The notes beneath the pieces are model-generated. The model had not been told where the DNA came from. It did not search any database and saw only the letters and a list, made by a program, of their open reading frames with translations. A DNA stretch of 32,078 bases. It comes from an uncultured Caulobacter sp. (lineage in GTDB: Bacteria > Pseudomonadota > Alphaproteobacteria > Caulobacterales > Caulobacteraceae). The stretch spans positions 1 to 32,078 of the forward strand of contig NZ_CAMQSF010000038.1 in the NCBI RefSeq assembly GCF_947036865.1. The letters run 5' to 3'. Shown here piece after piece: positions 1 to 8,863 of this stretch. Each line of letters opens with the position of its first letter. Positions within the stretch are counted from its first letter, which is position 1. The position numbers and the translations under genes are program-made.

Positions 1-62
1 CACACCTCACTCTGGCACGTAGATGCCGTCGGGGGGCGTCCACCCCATCACCCTTTCGCCCC

Positions 63-1376
63 CTACCCCTCCCCCTCGCCCTTCTTCCGCTTGCACGGCT
101 TGACGATCACCTTGTCGATCCGGCTGCCGTCCATATCCACGATCTCCAGATCGAAGGCGCCGATCTCGACGTGTTCGCCCTCGCTCGGGATGCGGCCCAG
201 GCGGTCGAGGATCAGGCCGGCCACGGTGTGGTAGCCGCCGTCGGCCTCGAAGTTCTCGCCGAGGTGATCGTTCAGCTCCTGGATGTCGAGCCGGGCGTCG
301 ATCAGCCAGCTGCCGTCCTCGCGGCGGATGATGCGGGTGTCATCGTCCTCGTGGTTCTCCGGGAAGTCGCCGGCGATCATCTCCAAGAGGTCCAGCGGCG
401 TGATCGCCCCCTGCAGCGAGCCGAACTCGTCGACGACCAGGGCCATGTGCAGGCTGGTCTGCTTGAAGACCTGCAGCGCCTTCAGCAGCGACATGGTCTC
501 GGGGATGGCGACCGGCTGCTGGACGTGGGCCTTCAGGTCCAGGGGCTCGTCGCCGAGACAGGCGTCCAGCAGATCCTTCTTCAGGACGACGCCGATGTCG
601 CCGTCCAGGTCGTCCTCGGTGGCGACCAGGATGCGCGAGTGGGCGCTGGCGCGGATCTCGGAAAGGATGGTGGACGGATCGTCGGCCAGCGACACCCAGA
701 AGAGGTCGCGGCGCGGGGTCATGGCCACGCGGACCGGCCGGTCGCCCAGGCGCAGCACCTCCTGGATCATCGAGCGCTCCTCGGGCTCGATCAGGCCGGC
801 GTCGGCGCCCTCGGCCAGCACGGCCTCGACCTCCTCGGTGGTGACGCTGCTGTTGCGCTCGTCGCGCACGCCCATCAGGCGCAGCACGCCCGCCGTCGAC
901 ACCGTCAGCAGGGTGACGAACGGGCGCAGGGCCGTGGCGACGAGGGCCAGGAACGGCGACATGCGGCGGGCGATGACGTCGGGAAAGATCAGGGCCAGGC
1001 GCTTGGGCACCAGCTCGCCCAGGATCACCGACACATAGGTCAGGCCGATGACCACGATGGCCGTGGCGATGCCTTCGGAATATTTGGCGACCGCCGGGAA
1101 GCTGGCCTCGAGCCACTTGTCCAGGGCGCCGGCGATGGTGGCCTGGCCATAGGCGCCGGCGAAGATGCCGATCAGGGTGATGCCCACCTGCACGGCCGAC
1201 AGGAACCGGGTCGGGTGCTCGGCCATCTCCAGCGCCAGCTTGGCGCCGCGGTCGCCGCGATCGGCGAAGCCTTGCAGCCGGGCCTTGCGGGCCGAGACCA
1301 CCGCCAGTTCGGACATGGAGAAGACCCCGTTCAGCAGAACGAGGAGAAGGACGACGACGAGGGCGACGAGGATCAT
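63..1376 (-). CDS. CNNM/CorC-HlyC family membrane protein with CBS pair
   Basis: Predicted inner-membrane protein of the hemolysin C/CorC/CNNM family, whose members are linked to magnesium or cobalt efflux and homeostasis. From the chosen start (437 aa) the order is: a DUF21 transmembrane domain (about residues 1-200) opening with the hydrophobic stretch MILVALVVVLLLVLLNGVF; a CBS-domain pair (about 215-335, including MTPRRDLFWV and VVDEFGSLQGAITPLDLLE); and a C-terminal CorC_HlyC domain (about 350-425). The reading frame stays open 47 codons further upstream, but that extension is Arg/Pro-rich and unlike the family, so I use the ATG at 1374-1376. It lies downstream of the TonB receptor on the same strand, with a hairpin between them, so it is probably transcribed separately. 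The ion specificity cannot be read from the sequence. Confidence 0.9.
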   Translation of the reverse strand: MILVALVVVLLLVLLNGVFSMSELAVVSARKARLQGFADRGDRGAKLALEMAEHPTRFLSAVQVGITLIGIFAGAYGQATIAGALDKWLEASFPAVAKYSEGIATAIVVIGLTYVSVILGELVPKRLALIFPDVIARRMSPFLALVATALRPFVTLLTVSTAGVLRLMGVRDERNSSVTTEEVEAVLAEGADAGLIEPEERSMIQEVLRLGDRPVRVAMTPRRDLFWVSLADDPSTILSEIRASAHSRILVATEDDLDGDIGVVLKKDLLDACLGDEPLDLKAHVQQPVAIPETMSLLKALQVFKQTSLHMALVVDEFGSLQGAITPLDLLEMIAGDFPENHEDDDTRIIRREDGSWLIDARLDIQELNDHLGENFEADGGYHTVAGLILDRLGRIPSEGEHVEIGAFDLEIVDMDGSRIDKVIVKPCKRKKGEGEG

Positions 1377-1515
1377 GGCCTCAGGGGGAAAGGCGTCACG
1401 GCGCCGGACGGCGGCCGCGCCGGGCGGCGAAGGGCCCGGCTCCGCCACTATACAAAGAAAAGCGCGCTCGCCCATAGAAAGGCCGCGGCGCCCTCCGAAC
1501 AACGGTCGATCGGCC

Positions 1516-1547
1516 AAACGAAAGGGCGGCCCGTCGCCGAGCCGCCC
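1516..1547 (-). terminator. Probable terminator of the TonB receptor gene
   Basis: On the minus strand, shortly after the receptor stop codon, GGGCGGC (1547-1541) pairs with GCCGCCC (1530-1524) around a 10-nt loop and is followed by TTTCGTTT. The geometry fits a Rho-independent terminator, with an interrupted T tract. Confidence 0.6.
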
Positions 1548-1574
1548 TCCGTCAATTCAGACCGTGATCTGGAT

Positions 1575-3995
1575 TTAGTACTTCACGCGCAGTTCGATGC
1601 CGTAGGTGCGCGGCGGGTTCAGGTTGCCGTAGTCACCGATGGTGCCGCGGTTGGCGGCCGAGACGCGGTAGACGTGCGTCTCGTCGAGCAGGTTGCGGGC
1701 CCACAGCGACAGGCTGGCCGAACCGGCGTCGCCCATGGCGATGTCGGCGAGGGTCAGGTTGCCGTTGACGATGAAGCTGCTGTCACCCTTGACCGCGACG
1801 TTCTGGACCAGCTTGCCGGTCGGCGAGACGTCGGCGAACTCGCTCTGGAACGAGTACTGGGCGTCGGCGTAGTTGGCGTCCAGGTGGGCGCGGACGGTCA
1901 TCGAGCCGACCGGATACTTGAAGTCGACATAGCCCGAGGCGGCGTTCGGCGGCGTGTAGACCACCTGCACCGGGAACGGCGAGCCTTGCGGCACGTCGGT
2001 GTTGCCCAGGTAGGGGAACGGGGCGGCCGGGATCTTCACGTCGGTATAGGCGTACGAGGCGCCGATCGTGACGTTCTCGGTGACGCGGGCGGTCAGTTCG
2101 GCTTCGAAGCCCTTGATCTTCGACGTGCCCTTGGCGTTCGCCGTGTCCTCGGTGTGAGCGCCGAGGGTCGGGCTGCCGGGGGTGGTGTCGACGTTGTCGA
2201 AGTCGATCTGGGTGTTCTGACGGTCCATTTGGTAGGCCGCCAGGTTCAGGCGCACGCGGTTCTCGAGGAGATCCATCTTGGCGCCGATTTCGTAGGCCTT
2301 GACCTCTTCCGGACCGAAGGCCTGGAAGGCCGACGAGCGGTCGTTGGCGCCGCCGGCGCGGTAGCCGGTCGAGTACTTGGCGTACAGGTTGATGCCTTCA
2401 GCCGCGTCGTACGACACGTTCACCAGCGGGTCGAAGCGGCCCTTGTCGTAGGTGAACTTGAAGTTCGTGGCGCGGCCGTTGACGACGTACAGCGTACCGT
2501 CGCGCTTGTCCTTGGTGTAGCGGCCGCCGACGGTCAGGTGAACCTGCTTCATCGACTCCGGCGTGAAGGTGCCTTGACCGTACACGGCGTAGCTCTCGGC
2601 GTCCGCCTGGCTGGCGCGGGCCAGGAAGCGGGTGCTGCGCTGCCAGCCCTGGGTGGCCGAGGTGATCGGGCCCGTGCCGAAGCTGCCGTAGGCCGAACGG
2701 ATCGTGTAGGCCGTGCCGTCGGCGTTCCAGGTGTTGGTCAGCGGCGTCGAGGCCGATTCCTTGGCGTGTTCCTTGAAGTAGTACAGGCCACCGACGTAGT
2801 TGAAGGTGTCGCCCACATCGCCGACCGCCTGGAATTCCTGGCTGTACTGGTACTGATAGAGGTCCGACAGGCTGTAGCGGCCGAAGTTGGCGCCCGGCGC
2901 GAAGACGTTACGGGCTTCGATGCCCGAGTTGTCCCACTGGTTGGTCGCCACGGCGCGAGCGGCCGTGATCGAGCGCAGCTGCAGGTTCGGCGCGACGTTG
3001 TACTTCAGGGTGGCCATGGCGCCGCCCGTCTTGTCGACGCTGGGCTGCTGCACGGTGCCGATGTCGGAGATGCGCTGACGATCGCGGCCCACGCGCACCA
3101 GCGGCGAGAGCGGGTTGATCGTGCCGGCCGGCGCGGCGGCCGCGGCCGTGACTTCGGCCAGGGTGCGGACGCGCTTGCCATAGGGGTTGTAGTTCAGCAG
3201 CTGGCTGAAGAACGGGGTGTTCTCGTCCTTCGAGTAGTCGACCGAGAGCAGGGCGCTGAACTTGTCGTTCGGCTTATAGAGGCCCGACAGGCGGGCGCCG
3301 GTGCGGTGATACTGGTTCCAGCCGGCTTGGCCTTCCATCGGGTTCTTGGTCGTCGGGTTCTGATGCTGGATCAGGCCGTCGAACTTCAGCGACAGATTGT
3401 TGAACTCTTGGAAGTCCTGGTGGAGCTCCAGGCCGTAGGCGCCGTAGTTGCCCATGCCGGCGACGATGCGGCCGCCCGCTTGGCCCGTCGGGGCCTTGGT
3501 GACGATGCTGAGGGCGCCGCCTTCGGTGTTACGGCCGAACAGGGTGCCTTGCGGACCGCGCAGGACTTCCAGGCGCTCGATGTCGAGCAGGGCCGAGTTC
3601 AGGCCTTGCTGACGGCCCAGGTAGACGCCGTCGATATAGACGCCGACGCCTTGGTCACGGGCGGTCTGGTTGGCGTCGAACGGCACGATGCCGCGGATGC
3701 CGATGGTCAGGGCCGACTGGCGGGCTTCGAACGTGGCGACGCGCAGCGACGGGATGGCGCCGTCGGCGAGGCTGATCAGGCTTTCGGCGTGGCGGTCGGC
3801 CATGGCCGTGGCGCTCAGCACCGAGACGGCGATCGGGGTCGATTGCAGGTTGGTTTCGCGCTTGGTGGCGGTGATGACCACTTGCTCGAGCGCCGTGTTG
3901 TCGGCGGCGGCGGCGGTGGTGTCGGCGGCGTAGGCGGCCGAGGCCGTCGCCATCACGAGAGCGACGATCGCCGCGCCTTCGAAATATTTCCGCAT
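1575..3995 (-). CDS. TonB-dependent outer-membrane receptor
   Basis: Outer-membrane beta-barrel receptor for TonB/ExbBD-energised uptake of an unknown ligand. The 806-aa protein begins with a signal peptide (MRKYFEGAAIVALVM..., likely cut after AYA). A TonB-box-like segment EQVVITATKRE follows, then a plug domain with the family signatures GVYIDGVYLGR and LDIERLEVLRGPQGTLFGRN (about residues 35-160). The rest is a long barrel with typical motifs such as YAKYSTGYRAGG, ending ELRVKY with a terminal aromatic residue. The ATG at 3993-3995 is preferred over an in-frame ATG 16 codons upstream because it begins the signal peptide and has AAGGGG upstream. It is the next gene after phnCDE on the same strand, 438 nt away, so a shared role in phosphorus uptake is possible but unproven. 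No FecR or sigma-factor partner is nearby. Confidence 0.93.
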   Translation of the reverse strand: MRKYFEGAAIVALVMATASAAYAADTTAAAADNTALEQVVITATKRETNLQSTPIAVSVLSATAMADRHAESLISLADGAIPSLRVATFEARQSALTIGIRGIVPFDANQTARDQGVGVYIDGVYLGRQQGLNSALLDIERLEVLRGPQGTLFGRNTEGGALSIVTKAPTGQAGGRIVAGMGNYGAYGLELHQDFQEFNNLSLKFDGLIQHQNPTTKNPMEGQAGWNQYHRTGARLSGLYKPNDKFSALLSVDYSKDENTPFFSQLLNYNPYGKRVRTLAEVTAAAAAPAGTINPLSPLVRVGRDRQRISDIGTVQQPSVDKTGGAMATLKYNVAPNLQLRSITAARAVATNQWDNSGIEARNVFAPGANFGRYSLSDLYQYQYSQEFQAVGDVGDTFNYVGGLYYFKEHAKESASTPLTNTWNADGTAYTIRSAYGSFGTGPITSATQGWQRSTRFLARASQADAESYAVYGQGTFTPESMKQVHLTVGGRYTKDKRDGTLYVVNGRATNFKFTYDKGRFDPLVNVSYDAAEGINLYAKYSTGYRAGGANDRSSAFQAFGPEEVKAYEIGAKMDLLENRVRLNLAAYQMDRQNTQIDFDNVDTTPGSPTLGAHTEDTANAKGTSKIKGFEAELTARVTENVTIGASYAYTDVKIPAAPFPYLGNTDVPQGSPFPVQVVYTPPNAASGYVDFKYPVGSMTVRAHLDANYADAQYSFQSEFADVSPTGKLVQNVAVKGDSSFIVNGNLTLADIAMGDAGSASLSLWARNLLDETHVYRVSAANRGTIGDYGNLNPPRTYGIELRVKY

Positions 3996-4433
3996 AGGAA
4001 GGGGTCCCCTTGTTGGTTGGCCAGGGGAATAAGCCGGGAGCAATGATGCTTCAGTGACGGCTGTGTGTACGTTTTAAGACGTGATAATTTTGCGCCACGG
4101 TCGCGTAATGGGCGATCATCGTCCGTGCCGTTTCGAGACATCGCGGCGGCCGGCGCCGGTTCGCGGAGAAGCGGACGCCGGGAGGACAAATCTCCGCCTC
4201 TATCGCCGTCGCCGGATCGGGCGTCCCTTAAGGCTATTACCTGAAAAGTTACCGACCGAAGACTCCGGAAACTAATATTGTCTCTTGGAGACGGAGATAT
4301 CGTCTTCCGGGGATAGGTCGCGGGGTCGTGGCCGGCCGCCGGCGGCCACGCGCGAAGCTTGGCGAGATTTTGGCCTTCCTCGCCGATGACGTGTCGGAGA
4401 CGGGCCGGATCGGCGCCCGCCGGTCCAGCGCTG
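3996..4433. other. 438-nt intergenic region between phnE and the TonB receptor
   Basis: I see no convincing gene here; short frames lack support. Near the receptor it is AT-richer, with the near-palindrome ACGTTTTAAGACGT at 4069-4082, and should contain the receptor's promoter and leader. Near phnE a GC-rich hairpin (CGTGGCC 4327-4333 with GGCCACG 4344-4350) lies downstream of the phn operon but has no T tract. Confidence 0.5.
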
Positions 4434-5264
4434 TCACAGCAGCCGCGTGCGGATCACCTGGGACAGAAGGTCGATCAGCGACACCGCCACGACGATGACC
4501 AGCACGATGCAGCCGGTCTGGTCGAACTGGAACGCGTTGATCGAGTCGATCAGGATCTGGCCGATGCCGCCCGCCCCGATCAGGCCCAGCACCGTGGCCG
4601 CGCGGCTGGAGGATTCGAATCGATAGAGCGCGTAGCTGGTCCACAGCGGCGCCACCTGCGGGATGACGCCCCAGGCGATCTCCTGCAGCTTGACGGCCCC
4701 GGTGGCGCGCACGCCCTCGACCGGGCCCTTGTCGATCGACTCCACGGCCTCGGCGAACAGCTTGGCCAGGACGCCGCCGGTGTTGATCATCATCGACATC
4801 ACGCCGGCGAACGGCCCCAGGCCCACGGCGGTGATGAAGATCAGCGCCACCACCAGGTCGGGGATCGAGCGGATCAGATCCAGCACGCGGCGGACCGGCT
4901 GCTGGATCCACCAGGGCGTGATGTTGCGCGCGCCCAGGAGGCCCAGCGGGATGGCCAGGACCACCGCCAGCGCCGTGCCCCAAAGGGCCATCTGGATCGT
5001 CTGCCACATCTTGGCGATGATCAGCGGCCAGTCCATCGACATGAACAGCGCCGGATCGGTGAACGGCTTGAAGAACAGCCGGGCGAAGCCGCGCGTCCGC
5101 TCGGTGTCGGTGAACAGCTGCGGAAACTTGTCGATCTCGGCGGGCTTGAAGCTGACGATCAGCAGCAGGACGACGCCGCCCCACAGGGCCGTGTCGAAGG
5201 CCAGGGCCGAGGTCGACCGCTTGGGCGGCGGCGGGACGCCGCCGCTCTTGGCGATGTCGCTCAT
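4434..5264 (-). CDS. phnE: Phosphonate-type ABC transporter permease PhnE
   Basis: Inner-membrane permease of a PhnCDE-type ABC importer (276 aa). It has a membrane segment near residues 17-30, a segment of about 45 residues, and then the binding-protein-dependent transport domain with several membrane spans. The EAA-type loop that contacts the ATPase reads EAVESIDKGPVEGVRATGA..., followed by VIPQVAPLWTSYALYRFE and the family-typical RAATVLGLIGAGGIG. The start ATG (5262-5264) lies 8 nt after the phnD stop, with GAGG just upstream. It is the last gene of the phnC-phnD-phnE operon. The family also includes phosphite and hypophosphite importers, so the exact substrate is open. Confidence 0.92.
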   Translation of the reverse strand: MSDIAKSGGVPPPPKRSTSALAFDTALWGGVVLLLIVSFKPAEIDKFPQLFTDTERTRGFARLFFKPFTDPALFMSMDWPLIIAKMWQTIQMALWGTALAVVLAIPLGLLGARNITPWWIQQPVRRVLDLIRSIPDLVVALIFITAVGLGPFAGVMSMMINTGGVLAKLFAEAVESIDKGPVEGVRATGAVKLQEIAWGVIPQVAPLWTSYALYRFESSSRAATVLGLIGAGGIGQILIDSINAFQFDQTGCIVLVIVVAVSLIDLLSQVIRTRLL

Positions 5265-5272
5265 CGAGGACC

Positions 5273-6313
5273 TCAGCTGGCCGGCGTCGCGGCGACGCCC
5301 GCCTTGCCCTCGGCCGCGACGCGCTCGGCCTTGATGCCGTCCAGGGCCTTCTGCGCCGCCTCGATCCTGGCCTTGTCGCCGGCTTCGCGGGCGAGGCCGA
5401 GGTTTTCGGTCGCCTCCATCTCGCGCACCACCAGGAGGTGGGTGTCGTCCGCCGGCTTGAAGCCGCCGATCGACAGCTTCTTCAGATAGCCGCGCTGCTG
5501 CTCGGCCTCCGGCGTGTCGCCTTGCGCATAGGTCAGGAAGAACTGACGCAGCTTTTCCTTGACGACGGGGTCGAGGTCCTTGCGCCAGACGATCGGGTCC
5601 TCCGGCAGGGTCGGCGACTGCCAGATCACCCGCACCTTGTCGACGACGCCCTCGCCGCGAGCCTTGGACAGGCCGATGGCGGTGGAGTTGTTGGTCGCCG
5701 CGTCCAGCTTTCCGTTGGCTACCGCGAACAGGTTCGCCTGGTGATTGGCGCTGATCACGGTCTTGAAGCAGTCCTCGGGCTTCTTGTTGGCCGGGATGAA
5801 CACATAGGTCATCGGCGCCAGGGTGCCCGAGGTCGACTTCTTGTCGCCGATGCCGAAGTTCAGCGTCTTGTCGCACTTCAGAAGGTCCTGGACCGTCTGG
5901 ATCTTGCTGGCGGCCGGGACGATGATCACCGACTTGTAGCCGTCGACGCCCGACGGATCGAAGGTGCGGGCGAAGACCTCGCCGCCCGAGCGACGCACCG
6001 CCTCCAGGCCCGACTGGTTGGAGAACCAGCCCACATCGGTCTGCTTGGCGCCCATCGCCACGATCAGCGACGAATAGTTGGTGGAGTAGAAGGCCTTCAC
6101 CTTCAGGCCGGTCTGCTTCTCCATGTCGGCCAGGATGGGCTTCCAGTAGCTCTCCATGTTCTGGGCCGACTCGGTGGATAGGATCGAGAAGACGATCGTG
6201 TCCTTGCCGGCCGGCGCCTGGGGCTTCTGGCCGCACGAGGCGAGCGCCAGGGCCGCGAGGCCGAGGGCCGACAGGCGGGCGGCGGCGACGAGGGCCGAAC
6301 GACGGCTGATCAT
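5273..6313 (-). CDS. phnD: Phosphonate/phosphite-type ABC transporter substrate-binding lipoprotein PhnD
   Basis: Periplasmic substrate-binding protein (346 aa), expected to be membrane-anchored because the N-terminus is a lipoprotein signal: [20 protein letters not shown] then LALASC, where the Cys would be lipidated. The mature part matches the PhnD/PtxB family: [20 protein letters not shown], then [29 protein letters not shown] and [17 protein letters not shown], the segments that build the ligand cleft. About 50 C-terminal residues are a charged, Ala-rich, probably helical extension. Its ATG overlaps the phnC stop by 4 nt (ATGA), which suggests translational coupling. No phosphonatase, C-P lyase or phosphite dehydrogenase gene is in the window to reveal the ligand. 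Confidence 0.93.
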   Translation of the reverse strand: MISRRSALVAAARLSALGLAALALASCGQKPQAPAGKDTIVFSILSTESAQNMESYWKPILADMEKQTGLKVKAFYSTNYSSLIVAMGAKQTDVGWFSNQSGLEAVRRSGGEVFARTFDPSGVDGYKSVIIVPAASKIQTVQDLLKCDKTLNFGIGDKKSTSGTLAPMTYVFIPANKKPEDCFKTVISANHQANLFAVANGKLDAATNNSTAIGLSKARGEGVVDKVRVIWQSPTLPEDPIVWRKDLDPVVKEKLRQFFLTYAQGDTPEAEQQRGYLKKLSIGGFKPADDTHLLVVREMEATENLGLAREAGDKARIEAAQKALDGIKAERVAAEGKAGVAATPAS

Positions 6314-7101
6314 TGCGGGGCTCCTTCCCAGAACACGTCCTCGAATTCCGGGCCGTAGATGTCGATGAGTTTGTCACGCGTCAGGCCGGACGCCGGGCCG
6401 TCATAGACCTTCTGTCCGGCCTTCAGGGCCACGACCCGGTCGCAGTAGCGAAGGGCGTAGTCCACCTGGTGCAGGGTGACGACGACCGTCAGGCCGTCGC
6501 TTTGATTGAGATCACGCAGGATCTCCATGACCTTGCGGGCCGAGACGGGGTCGAGCGAGGCGACGGGCTCGTCGGCGAGGATGACCTTGGCCCGCTGGAC
6601 CAGCGCCCGGGCGATGGCCCCGCGCTGCTGCTGGCCGCCCGACAGGGTGTTGGCGCGCTGGCCGGCGTAGTCGGCGACGCCCACCCGGGCCAGGGCGGCC
6701 ATGGCCCCCTCGCGCGTCTCCCTCGGCCACAGGCCCAACAGGCCCCGCGTCGTCGAGACCCGGCCAAGGGCGCCGAGCGCGACATTGCTGAACAGCGACA
6801 GCCGGCCGACCAGGTTGAACTGCTGGGCGATGAAGCCGATGCGGACCCGCGCCTTGCGAACCTCGCGCGAGACCTTGCCGCGCGCCTGGACCGGAGCGCC
6901 GAAGGCGGTGATGGCGCCGCCGTCGTCGATCGTCTGCAAGCCGTCGATCGAGCGCAGCAGCGTCGATTTTCCCGAGCCCGAGGGGCCGATGAGCGCGATC
7001 ATCTCGCCCCGCGCCACGTCGAGGGAGACATTGTCCAGCGCCCGTCGCGACCCGAAGGTCTTGGAGGCGGCCTGGATGGAGAGAACAGGGTCCGACGTCA
7101 T
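6310..7101 (-). CDS. phnC: Phosphonate-type ABC transporter ATP-binding protein PhnC
   Basis: Cytoplasmic ATPase subunit of the importer (263 aa). Visible motifs are Walker [10 protein letters not shown] (about residues 39-47), Q-loop [16 protein letters not shown] signature [15 protein letters not shown], Walker B VILADEP followed by VASLDP, and the switch His in [11 protein letters not shown]. The family-specific insert after the Q-loop ([17 protein letters not shown]) favours PhnC over other importer ATPases. It is the first gene of the operon and overlaps phnD by 4 nt. Its promoter should lie in the 342-nt divergent region shared with the decarboxylase gene. I could not find a convincing Pho box there. 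Confidence 0.94.
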   Translation of the reverse strand: MTSDPVLSIQAASKTFGSRRALDNVSLDVARGEMIALIGPSGSGKSTLLRSIDGLQTIDDGGAITAFGAPVQARGKVSREVRKARVRIGFIAQQFNLVGRLSLFSNVALGALGRVSTTRGLLGLWPRETREGAMAALARVGVADYAGQRANTLSGGQQQRGAIARALVQRAKVILADEPVASLDPVSARKVMEILRDLNQSDGLTVVVTLHQVDYALRYCDRVVALKAGQKVYDGPASGLTRDKLIDIYGPEFEDVFWEGAPQ

Positions 7102-7443
7102 GGTCGGGGCGAATCCTTAACGCGGTTTCCAGGCTTGGGAAATGCGTTCTCCGGTTTGCGAGCCGCGCGCAATGAATTTGTGACGCCCCGGCGCCGAATT
7201 CGGGTCCGGCGGGCGATCGAAGGCCCCTCGCTTTTGGGCGCCGAAACGGCCCCGGAACGGCCAAATCGCTCGCCCCTTCGCCCCCCGCGCCGCGGCGCCG
7301 CAAGGCCTCTCGGAGCCTTGCGCGAAAAGGGTCTTTACATCCCCGAACAATGCCCCTATTTCGCACGGCTCCGGCGGACCCGAAGTCCTACAAGCGCTGC
7401 TAACGCCGGCCTGGGTTTAACTTCCAACAGGGGGTTACGTGAA
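7102..7443. other. 342-nt divergent intergenic region (phnC / decarboxylase)
   Basis: It holds the promoters of phnC (minus) and the decarboxylase (plus). The decarboxylase frame is open through the whole stretch, but its translation here is Arg/Pro-rich and unlike any decarboxylase N-terminus, so I treat it as non-coding. A run of five G at 7430-7434 is the likely ribosome-binding site of the decarboxylase. No hairpin, known riboswitch or clear operator was recognised. Confidence 0.5.
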
Positions 7444-8703
7444 TTGCACACGTACCATACGCCCCTGGACCTGGTCCGCGAGCGGTCGCCGGAACGTCCT
7501 GTCGCCATGGTGCGACCGGACGCGGTGGCGGTAGCGGCGCGCTGGTTCCAGTCTGAATTCAAAGGCGACGTCTTCTACGCCGTAAAGGCTAACCCGTCGC
7601 CCTGGCTGATCCGCGAGCTGGCTCAGGCCGGCGTGCGCTCGTTCGACGTCGCGTCGTTGAACGAGGTCGAGCTCGTGGCCAACGAGGCCCCTGGCTCGCG
7701 CATGGCGTTCATGCACCCGGTCAAGAGCCGCGTGGCCATCTCGGCCGCGTACTTCGATCACGGCGTGCGGACCTTCTCGTTCGACACCCACGACGAGCTG
7801 GCCAAGATCCTGGACGCCACGGGCCAGGCCAAGGACCTCAACCTGATCGTCCGCATGGGCGTGCAGGCCGAGGGCGCGGCCTACAGCCTGTCGGGCAAGT
7901 TCGGCGTCGAGGCGCACAACGCCCCGGCCCTGCTGCTGGCCGCGCGCCGCGCCACCCAGGACCTGATGGGCGTCTCCTTCCACGTCGGCAGCCAGTGCAT
8001 GCGCCCGACGGCGTTCCAGGCGGCGATGGCCCAGGCCAGCCGCGCCCTGGTGCGCGCCGGCGTGCTGGCCGATGTCGTCGACGTCGGCGGCGGCTTCCCG
8101 TCGATCTATCCGGGCATGGTCCCGCCGGATCTCTCGGAGTACCTGGCGGCCATCGACCGCGGCTTCGCCGAGATGATGGTCCACGAGACCACCGAGCTCT
8201 GGTGCGAGCCGGGCCGCGCCCTGGTGGCCGAGGCCTCCTCGCTGCTGGTCAAGGTCGAGCTGAAGAAGGGCGACGCGCTCTATCTGAACGACGGCTCGTA
8301 CGGCTCGCTGTTCGACGCCGCCCACATGAAGTGGCCCTTCCCGGTCAAGCTGTATCGCAAGAATGGGGAAGTGGTGGAAGAGGGCCTCAAGCCCTTCCGC
8401 TTCTACGGCCCGACCTGCGACAGCGTCGACCACATGCCCGGCCCGTTCTACCTGCCGGAAAGCGTCGACGAGGGCGACTATATCGAGATCGGCATGCTGG
8501 GCGCCTATGGCGTGGCGATGAACACGCGCTTCAACGGCTTCGGCGAGACCGACACCGTCGAAGTCCAGGACGCGCCGATGGCCTCGATGTACGGCCTGGC
8601 CAAGCGCTCGATCCCGGCCGTCCGCCAGGAGGCCGAGGAGCGCAAGATCGTCCGGTTCTCCCGCCCGAAGGGCGCGGCCGGCAAGCGCAAGCGCCGTCGC
8701 TGA
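7444..8703 (+). CDS. Ornithine/lysine decarboxylase-like PLP enzyme (alanine racemase fold)
   Basis: Fold-type III PLP decarboxylase, expected to make putrescine from ornithine (possibly cadaverine from lysine) in the cytoplasm. With the TTG start at 7444 it is 419 aa. Visible are the PLP Lys in YAVKANP (Lys48), His180 in FHVGSQ that stacks on the PLP ring, the glycine loop VGGGFP, Glu255 in CEPGRA, and Cys325 in GPTCDSVD, the catalytic Cys donated across the dimer in eukaryotic-type ornithine decarboxylases. TTG is chosen because no ATG exists in the plausible start region, GGGGG sits 9 nt upstream, and the only later ATG (7507) would cut into the first beta strand. The C-terminus is basic (KRKRRR). 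A strong terminator follows. With the DHS-like gene at 10688 it suggests polyamine synthesis. Family certainty is high; ornithine versus lysine is inferred. Confidence 0.9.
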   Translation: MHTYHTPLDLVRERSPERPVAMVRPDAVAVAARWFQSEFKGDVFYAVKANPSPWLIRELAQAGVRSFDVASLNEVELVANEAPGSRMAFMHPVKSRVAISAAYFDHGVRTFSFDTHDELAKILDATGQAKDLNLIVRMGVQAEGAAYSLSGKFGVEAHNAPALLLAARRATQDLMGVSFHVGSQCMRPTAFQAAMAQASRALVRAGVLADVVDVGGGFPSIYPGMVPPDLSEYLAAIDRGFAEMMVHETTELWCEPGRALVAEASSLLVKVELKKGDALYLNDGSYGSLFDAAHMKWPFPVKLYRKNGEVVEEGLKPFRFYGPTCDSVDHMPGPFYLPESVDEGDYIEIGMLGAYGVAMNTRFNGFGETDTVEVQDAPMASMYGLAKRSIPAVRQEAEERKIVRFSRPKGAAGKRKRRR

Positions 8704-8731
8704 GGTCGGCGCGGTTTAGAACGCGTTCAAA

Positions 8732-8757
8732 GGCGGGGCCCAGGCCCCGCCTTTTTT
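8732..8757 (+). terminator. Rho-independent terminator after the decarboxylase gene
   Basis: Perfect 9-bp arms GGCGGGGCC (8732-8740) and GGCCCCGCC (8743-8751), followed immediately by six T (8752-8757), 28 nt after the decarboxylase stop codon. Confidence 0.9.
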
Positions 8758-8863
8758 CGTTTCGGGAGCCCCTTTGGATCTCGGCCGTTCGGCGAGCGTC
8801 GGCGGTCTGGACTTTTCTCGCCCGCCCGCACACACCTTAGGTAGGGCCAGGTTGGGGGTGCGC

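Noticed and set aside
171..4046. A 1291-codon plus-strand open frame antisense to the CNNM and TonB receptor genes
   Set aside because: Its translation is rich in Arg, Gly, Val, Asp and Gln with no family signature, as expected from the reverse strand of GC-rich genes. Both genes opposite it have clear domains and start sites.
5273..6313. Frameshift between phnD and phnE, suggested by a long frame spanning both
   Set aside because: The phnD stop, an 8-nt gap and a phnE ATG with GAGG upstream give two complete proteins; the spanning frame is out of phase with phnD.
7165..7200. Possible Pho box before phnC (GCGTCACAAATTCAT on the minus strand)
   Set aside because: Only one TGTCA-like half is present and the second direct repeat at 11-bp spacing is missing, so I cannot support PhoB control from sequence.
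6313..7443. Upstream extension of the decarboxylase frame through the phnC region
   Set aside because: It is antisense to phnC and gives non-conserved sequence; the frame is open only because of high GC content.
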